Source of the DNA: Apiospora phragmitis
Taxonomy: Eukaryota > Ascomycota > Sordariomycetes > Amphisphaeriales > Apiosporaceae
DNA: 64,000 bases
NCBI GenBank assembly: GCA_038363925.1
Contig: JAQQWL010000006.1
Span: 3,638,501 to 3,702,500 of the forward strand
Direction of reading: 5' to 3'
The notes under the pieces are model-generated. The model searched no databases and was not told the origin of the DNA. It saw only the letters and a program-made list of their open reading frames with translations. Every line of letters begins with the position of its first letter. Positions within the stretch are counted from its first letter, which is position 1. A program made the position numbers and the translations under genes. Below, one piece after another: positions 59,397-64,000 of the stretch.

Positions 59397-59693
59397 TCGT
59401 TATAACTTGCTGCCATCACTTTGAAAAACACATTCTAATAGTTTCTCTAGGTATTCTATCAATAACGACCATGCCAACGACTGGTTCGTACCAGCTTCGA
59501 TACTAGGTAAGCCATGTAAACCTATCATATTGCCGCTGAGAGCGGGTTCGTGGATACAGTCCAATCTAGAATTTGTAAATATTGTATATGATCAATAATA
59601 CATTTCATCAAATTGCCAATGGCGAAGCTGTCATGATTGTGAGATTATATTTGGGGTATCATTAACAACGCTGCGTGCAACCATAACTCGTGA

Positions 59694-61802
59694 TTATCCA
59701 TACAAAATCCGTAACATCGACATCACCGTTCCTATCAGAACAGTGAACCTTGGGCCCACAACCATGTCTGCTGCACTTTCTGGCGTGGCAGTCGCAGTGT
59801 AGAGACCTGTCAATGGCGCCGTAGGTGACGTGCTACTCGTTGTCGTACGAGACGCCGAACTACTCACGACTTTTCCCGTCACCAGCGCTCCATCAACAAT
59901 GGCCACCTTTTCGTGGGCCGAGTCGAAGTTACCAAGGGCCTTCTGCTGCGCCTCGTCGCATGTCCCGGGGATATTCCTGACCCAGCAGGTGTGCGTGGGG
60001 CTTGGCGGGAGCTTCAACGAGCTCGTCGCGTTCGCCGGGCCCGTCGTGTTGTACGTGGACAGGTCGACGGGCTTCCCGTCCGAGAGCGATTTGCCGAGGA
60101 TGATGCGCGCGAAGACCTGAAACGCTGTCTCGGGCTGGTAGGCGGGCACGAAATGCCCCGCCTGGTAGATGCGGCTGAAGGACAGGTTGCCGAGCTGGCG
60201 CACGACACCGCCGATGTAGGAGTCGTTGACGATGATGGGGGCGTAGCCGGCTTCGGCGAACGAGTTTGGGGAGTTAATGGCGCCGGCGTTGTTGTTGTTG
60301 TTGTTATAGGCGGGAGATGTGGCCGCGGCCGCGACGGCCAGCGAGACGGCCTCACCGCCGTACCAGTTGCAGATGTAGTCGCGGTCGCCGTAGACGAAGC
60401 CGAGGCGGACGCCGCGGTCGAGCAGGGCCGCGAGCTGCGGAACCAGAGCCTGGCGCTCGTAGTCGCCCGTGGCGCGGAAGGCGGCGACGACGCGGGGGTT
60501 CGTCTCGGTGTAGTTGAGCGCGGTGCCGAGGGCGGCTTGGGTCTCGGCCGTGTTGAGGTACGCCAGGTAGCGCTGCGAGGGCGGGGAGGAGTCCGGCAGA
60601 GACGCGGCGATGTCGTAGACGCTGCGCCCGGAGTCGGCGTAGGGGAGCATCACCTGGTCGGTGCAGGTCGTATAGGCGCGGCTGCAGAGGGCGTTGACCG
60701 AGTCGACCGCGCCCGTGTTGTCGGGGTCGCTCGCGGCGACGGCTGCGCGGCATTGCTGGATGAGGTCGCGGCAGCCGCCGGGGACGTAGAAGCTCGCGTT
60801 GGCCATCTGCGCGCGCACCGGGCTCAGGGCTTGGAACCCGTAGGAGTTGTTGTTTGCCATGACGGGGTAGTATGGGGCTTGGATCAAGTCGTCCACGCAG
60901 CCGTTGACTATACCCAGCGAAGTAAGATGGATGTCCAATACGGCCGCCGTCGTATTGGATGCGGTTCCATTGGCGGCGAGCAGGCCGTCGTTCATCTCTT
61001 CCCATTTTGAGGCAAACACGGGCCCGTATCTGCCGCCGTAGCTCTCGGCGAACAGGTTGACCCCTATGGAGCTAGTATTAGGCGGATTGAACTGGGGAAA
61101 CGTCGCTAGGAAGCCTTGCAACATGTGCCATACGGTCACAGCAGCCGTCTCGGTCGTATTAGCGGTATGATTCGAGTTCATCGAGCTGAAGGTCCCGTTG
61201 AGGAACAGACCGGGCGGCCGAGAGTCCGGCCGAGCCTCTGGCGGTATATGGATCTCGTTGGTGAACAGATCCAGGGACCCGTGGGTGGGCATGTCGTACG
61301 AGAAGCCGACCTGGTTGGGCTGGTCGATGAACAGCATGTTCGAGGCGCGATCCCAGCCCCATTCCCGCGCGACGGTCGCGAACCTGTCCTGGCCGCCCGC
61401 GTCGTCGGCACCGCCGTCGACGACCTCGCACGGTCCCACCTCGGAGAAGAAGCCGAACATGGAGGACGACCCGGGCCCGCCGTTCAGCCAGATCGTCAGC
61501 GCCGCGGTGGGCTCGCGCGCGCCGACGAACCAGAAGAATAGGTTGGTGGGGTAGCCGCCGCCGCCCGGGGACGATGATGATGATGAAACGTTCACCCAGC
61601 CCGTGTACTGCTCCTGCGTCTCGAAGGCGGTCGTGCAGGCGCCATGGGGTATCTTGTAGCTGATGGTGATGTTGGGGTCGAGCGGCGAGGCTATGGTTGT
61701 CAAGTTGGTAGCGACGTTGGGGAATTGGGCTAGTGTGCTGGTTGCGGCGAGGGCGAGGGCGATAGCGTAGGTGAGACCATGGTAAAGGGAGTAATATCTC
61801 AT
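59694..61802 (-). CDS. Secreted serine carboxypeptidase (S10), probably GPI-anchored
   Basis: A single exon of 702 aa, intact. Signal peptide about 1-25 (AIALALAATSTLA). S10 features: the oxyanion region WLNGGPGSSSMFGFFSEVGPC, RASNMLFIDQPNQVGFSY, nucleophile Ser in FAESYGGRYGPVF, catalytic Asp in GFVYGDRDYICNWYGGEAV, and catalytic His in YQAGHFVPAYQPE. It would remove C-terminal residues from peptides outside the cell or at its surface. Many NxS/T sites suggest heavy N-glycosylation. A Ser/Thr-rich stretch follows the domain, and the protein ends in a hydrophobic tail (FTVLIGTVMSMLRILYG), as expected for a GPI signal. A run of six Asn lies in the variable loop before the His motif. The start is the ATG at 61802, immediately before the signal peptide. 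Confidence 0.93.
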   Translation of the reverse strand: MRYYSLYHGLTYAIALALAATSTLAQFPNVATNLTTIASPLDPNITISYKIPHGACTTAFETQEQYTGWVNVSSSSSSPGGGGYPTNLFFWFVGAREPTAALTIWLNGGPGSSSMFGFFSEVGPCEVVDGGADDAGGQDRFATVAREWGWDRASNMLFIDQPNQVGFSYDMPTHGSLDLFTNEIHIPPEARPDSRPPGLFLNGTFSSMNSNHTANTTETAAVTVWHMLQGFLATFPQFNPPNTSSIGVNLFAESYGGRYGPVFASKWEEMNDGLLAANGTASNTTAAVLDIHLTSLGIVNGCVDDLIQAPYYPVMANNNSYGFQALSPVRAQMANASFYVPGGCRDLIQQCRAAVAASDPDNTGAVDSVNALCSRAYTTCTDQVMLPYADSGRSVYDIAASLPDSSPPSQRYLAYLNTAETQAALGTALNYTETNPRVVAAFRATGDYERQALVPQLAALLDRGVRLGFVYGDRDYICNWYGGEAVSLAVAAAATSPAYNNNNNNAGAINSPNSFAEAGYAPIIVNDSYIGGVVRQLGNLSFSRIYQAGHFVPAYQPETAFQVFARIILGKSLSDGKPVDLSTYNTTGPANATSSLKLPPSPTHTCWVRNIPGTCDEAQQKALGNFDSAHEKVAIVDGALVTGKVVSSSASRTTTSSTSPTAPLTGLYTATATPESAADMVVGPRFTVLIGTVMSMLRILYG

Positions 61803-62463
61803 GGTTGCCTAGACGGTCTGCATTGTGCTGCTACCACGGGTGTTGCTACCGCGGAGGGGCTAGCTATGGGCAAGATCTGGTCACGGGTGCAATCAAGAAA
61901 CAACCAAGGTAAGGGCAGAACGCGCGCAAAGAACAGCGCCGACGTGCTTGTTCAATTGAGCTATATCATATCTGGCTGGCGATGTCGTGGTTATGTTGGT
62001 CGTTGAGGCCAGCAGCGAAGCTTACCCTGCGATTGAGTTCAATTGATTCTAAGTTGTTGTGCCGCAGAACTTTTGTTGACAGTCTCGGCAGATGACGCAG
62101 CGAAGGATGACCGTCCGTACATAAACATAAGACAGCATAATTACTCAAGCGATCCAATGCAAGTCATCCTTCTCAACAACCTATTAATCACCAATGTTGT
62201 TGTACATCAATGATAACTGGGTTTCTATTTAAGGCCCTGTCAAATCTGTAGATTATATCGTGCAAATTACAAGAGGCTACTTTTGGGGCCATGGCTGGCC
62301 TAATAACTGCTGGTGCCGTGCGGCTGAAAAGGCGAGGGCAAGGTCTGTCTGCAGTGGGATTAGCTGCATCAGATATCGTGAGAATAAATAAAAACATTAT
62401 GGATTCACCAACCCCACGAATGGTTTGGCCTATTTGTCAGATGACTCCAGCAGGGTATTCACA
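61803..62463. other. Intergenic region between divergent genes
   Basis: About 660 bp with the promoters of the carboxypeptidase (-) and of the right-edge gene (+). No coding frame or RNA gene supported. Confidence 0.5.
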
Positions 62464-64000
62464 ATGTCGAACTCGGACTCAACCACGACAGCAACCGACA
62501 TAATCACGTATATCGGCGTGCCTCTGGCCGTTCTTGGTGTGCTTCCAATATTGTACAACACCATCGCCACGCTTGCCGCACTATCGAAGATCAAGCGCAT
62601 GCTCCGCCACAGCAAGCTGACGGCCCTCACCCGCAGCGATGTCGTGAACCGTGTCATTGAGAAGGAGCTGCCGCGCTATGCCGTGACGCCCTGGGACCGG
62701 TTCAGCCAGCGAACCGAGTACTGGCAGCTATCCAGACAGCCCAGCCAGATCCCGGGAGGGTCTTGGACCACGTTCAACTGGAAGACGAACACCATCGGGA
62801 TCAAGACGCAGCGCGTCGAGTACGCCGACCAGCTCCGACAGCCTCAGGTTGAGGTGGCGTTTGATGAGCTTGTCTTGTACCTGCTGGATCTGGGCGCAGT
62901 CCCGGATCTTCACGGTTGGAAGCTGCTTCGATCTACTGGACTATGGACACCGGCTGGCTGCGCGCTCATGATGGCGAGGGGTGGACAAAAAGCACTGAGC
63001 ATTGCGCCTTTGGATGAATCGGATGGTCATCTGTCACTTGCTGTGAACTGGATGCCTTCCTGGACTACCCGGGACTTCTCGTCATTACCTCCGTATTGGG
63101 TGCGTCTACCACCTCCGCCCAAAAATCCAAAAACTTCAGCGTCTGCCGAAGCTTCAACGGCCCAAGATCCCCTGGAGACAGTCGGAGACAATGAGCTAGC
63201 GAAGAAAGATGCCGGTAGCGTACATGATAAAGAGTCAATGGAGTCCATTCAAAAGCAAGGAGAAGCCAATGCGGCCAAACCAATCACCTGTCAGATCTCG
63301 GCCGAGGGCCTTGCGACGGCCATCAGCCAGGAAGCGGATTTGTTGCGTTCCGACAGCAATTTGCACAGTCTCTTCATCGGGCACTTGCGTGTCCGCAGGG
63401 GCAAGCAGGACGGCATGTGGTTCGCCAGTGCCTGCACTGCCTACGAAACGACGAGCCAGACGATGCTCTGGAACTACAAGATCCCGGACGAGATCCTCGC
63501 GTTTGCGCGTCGGGACGCCGTGCCCTGCGGGGGTCCTCGTCCTGCTTGGGGTCGTGGACGACGCGGAAACGCCCGAGTGGTCTACGAAACACAACGCGAT
63601 GGAGGAGCGGCACGAACAGTTCGTGAGACGTCACACAGAGCAACAGTCCGCGATGCGGGCGGAGCAGCAGATGGCCCCCGCGGACCGGCAACGCGCTGCC
63701 GCGGAGAGGATGCAGCGGGAGAATATGCAGAGAATGCAAGACAGTAAGTGAATATGGCCCAGATATAGACATCCACAGCCGGGGGCTAACACCGCCACCT
63801 AAAAATTCAAGTGCGCGACAGGATGCGCCTGGACAGACAACGTCGGGAGACCAGAGAGTCGGAAGCCTTGCAGAGCCCCAAGTGGGATACCCAGCTGGTC
63901 GCAGACCACAACCTGCGCTGGCTGAAATCACGCGGCGTAGTAGATGACTCTCTGAGCTTGAAGAATGTCGCTGGGACCCTCCTCCATCGCATGGTACTCG
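62464..64000 (+). CDS. Membrane-anchored fungal protein with coiled-coil C-terminal part (3' end outside window)
   Basis: Exon 62464..63743, intron 63744..63811 (GTAAGT, CTAAC, AAG), second exon to the edge. Start MSNSDSTTTATD. One hydrophobic segment at about 14-40 (TYIGVPLAVLGVLPILYNTIA) is followed by a soluble domain with SQRTEYWQLSRQPSQIPGGSW, QVEVAFDELVLYLLDLGAVPD and GLWTPAGCALMMARGGQ. Next comes a low-complexity Lys/Glu linker, then LRVRRGKQDGMWFASACTAYETTSQTMLW. The end is a Gln/Arg/Glu-rich helix likely to be a coiled coil. The frame breaks at the run of five G at 63527-63531: four G would continue as DAVPCGVLVLLGVVDDAETPEW. I recognise a hypothetical protein of filamentous fungi but no function. 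Confidence 0.75.

Larger units (their letters stand above)
57985..59590 (+). ncRNA. Non-coding multi-intron host transcript of a box C/D snoRNA cluster
   Basis: This stretch has no long open frame but carries a regular series of splice signals on the + strand. Donors: GTAAGC 57985, GTGAGT 58062, GTATGT 58355, GTATGT 58562, GTAAGC 58835, GTAAGC 59040, GTAAGA 59267, GTAAGC 59507. Acceptors: near 58252, 58541, 58814, 59031, 59238 and 59450. The last several have branch points such as GGCTAAC and TGACTAAC. Exons between them are tiny: 58542..58561 (20 nt), 58815..58834 (20 nt), 59032..59039 (8 nt) and 59239..59266 (28 nt). Each main intron holds an ATGATGA-type C box followed 40-80 nt later by CTGA. 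This is the layout of fungal snoRNA host genes, where the spliced exons have no coding value. Both ends of the transcript are estimates. Confidence 0.7.

Noticed and set aside
59913..61010. 365-residue + strand frame inside the carboxypeptidase gene
   Set aside because: Antisense shadow of a GC-rich exon; the S10 catalytic motifs are on the other strand.
11779..63743. Programmed ribosomal frameshifting as the cause of the frame breaks
   Set aside because: Sites share no slippery heptamer or structure, go in both directions, and hit unrelated genes.
1..64000. tRNA genes, 5S rRNA genes and CRISPR arrays
   Set aside because: Looked for T-loop GGTTCRA contexts, the fungal 5S start and regular direct repeats by eye; none convincing. 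A tRNAscan/Infernal run would settle it.

Overview
This window looks like chromosomal DNA of a filamentous ascomycete (Pezizomycotina, most likely Sordariomycetes; I cannot name the genus). The evidence is short introns of about 48-230 nt with GTAAGT-like donors and CTAAC/CTGAC branch points, well-spaced genes on both strands, and families typical of moulds: a fungal SREBP, an Ndt80-type regulator, neutral ceramidase, GH31 and GH3 enzymes, and a GPI-type serine carboxypeptidase. I see no bacterial, viral or transposon coding region.

Layout. 2.3-5.3 kb: SREBP-like membrane-bound transcription factor (-). 7.7-9.3 kb: single-pass membrane protein of unknown function (-). 11.8-14.8 kb: Srs2-type UvrD helicase (+). 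14.9-30.6 kb: a complete intracellular N-acetylglucosamine (GlcNAc) catabolic cluster: GlcNAc-6-P deacetylase (-), an NGS1-like GH3-GNAT fusion (+), an Ndt80-domain regulator of RON1 type (+), a GlcNAc-kinase-type hexokinase (-) and glucosamine-6-P deaminase (+). 33.1-35.6 kb: neutral ceramidase (+). 35.6-41.8 kb: a divergent pair, cytosolic GH31 alpha-xylosidase (-) and secreted GH3 (+). 42.4-50.0 kb: a giant (about 2,490 aa) seven-transmembrane protein with a repeat-filled tail (-). 52.1-53.1 kb: ZCCHC10-like zinc-knuckle/RS protein (-). 54.1-55.4 kb: DUF1295 membrane reductase-like protein (+). 55.6-56.7 kb: fructose-1,6-bisphosphatase (-). 58.0-59.6 kb: a non-coding host transcript whose introns carry box C/D snoRNAs (+). 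59.7-61.8 kb: serine carboxypeptidase (-). 62.5 kb to the right edge: membrane/coiled-coil protein, cut by the window (+).

How the genes fit together. In the GlcNAc cluster the kinase makes GlcNAc-6-P, the deacetylase gives GlcN-6-P, and the deaminase gives fructose-6-P plus ammonia. The Ndt80-type protein is the expected pathway regulator. The GH3-GNAT protein has lost the GH3 catalytic residues and is better read as a sugar sensor coupled to an acetyltransferase. The GH31/GH3 pair could act in turn on xyloglucan-type oligosaccharides.

Quality warning. About fourteen single-base frame breaks interrupt otherwise well-conserved genes. Correcting each break by one base gives an exact multiple of three in every complete gene affected. 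This points to assembly indels rather than pseudogenes. The most interesting unannotated structures are the snoRNA cluster, the giant seven-TM repeat protein and the catalytically dead GH3-GNAT sensor.
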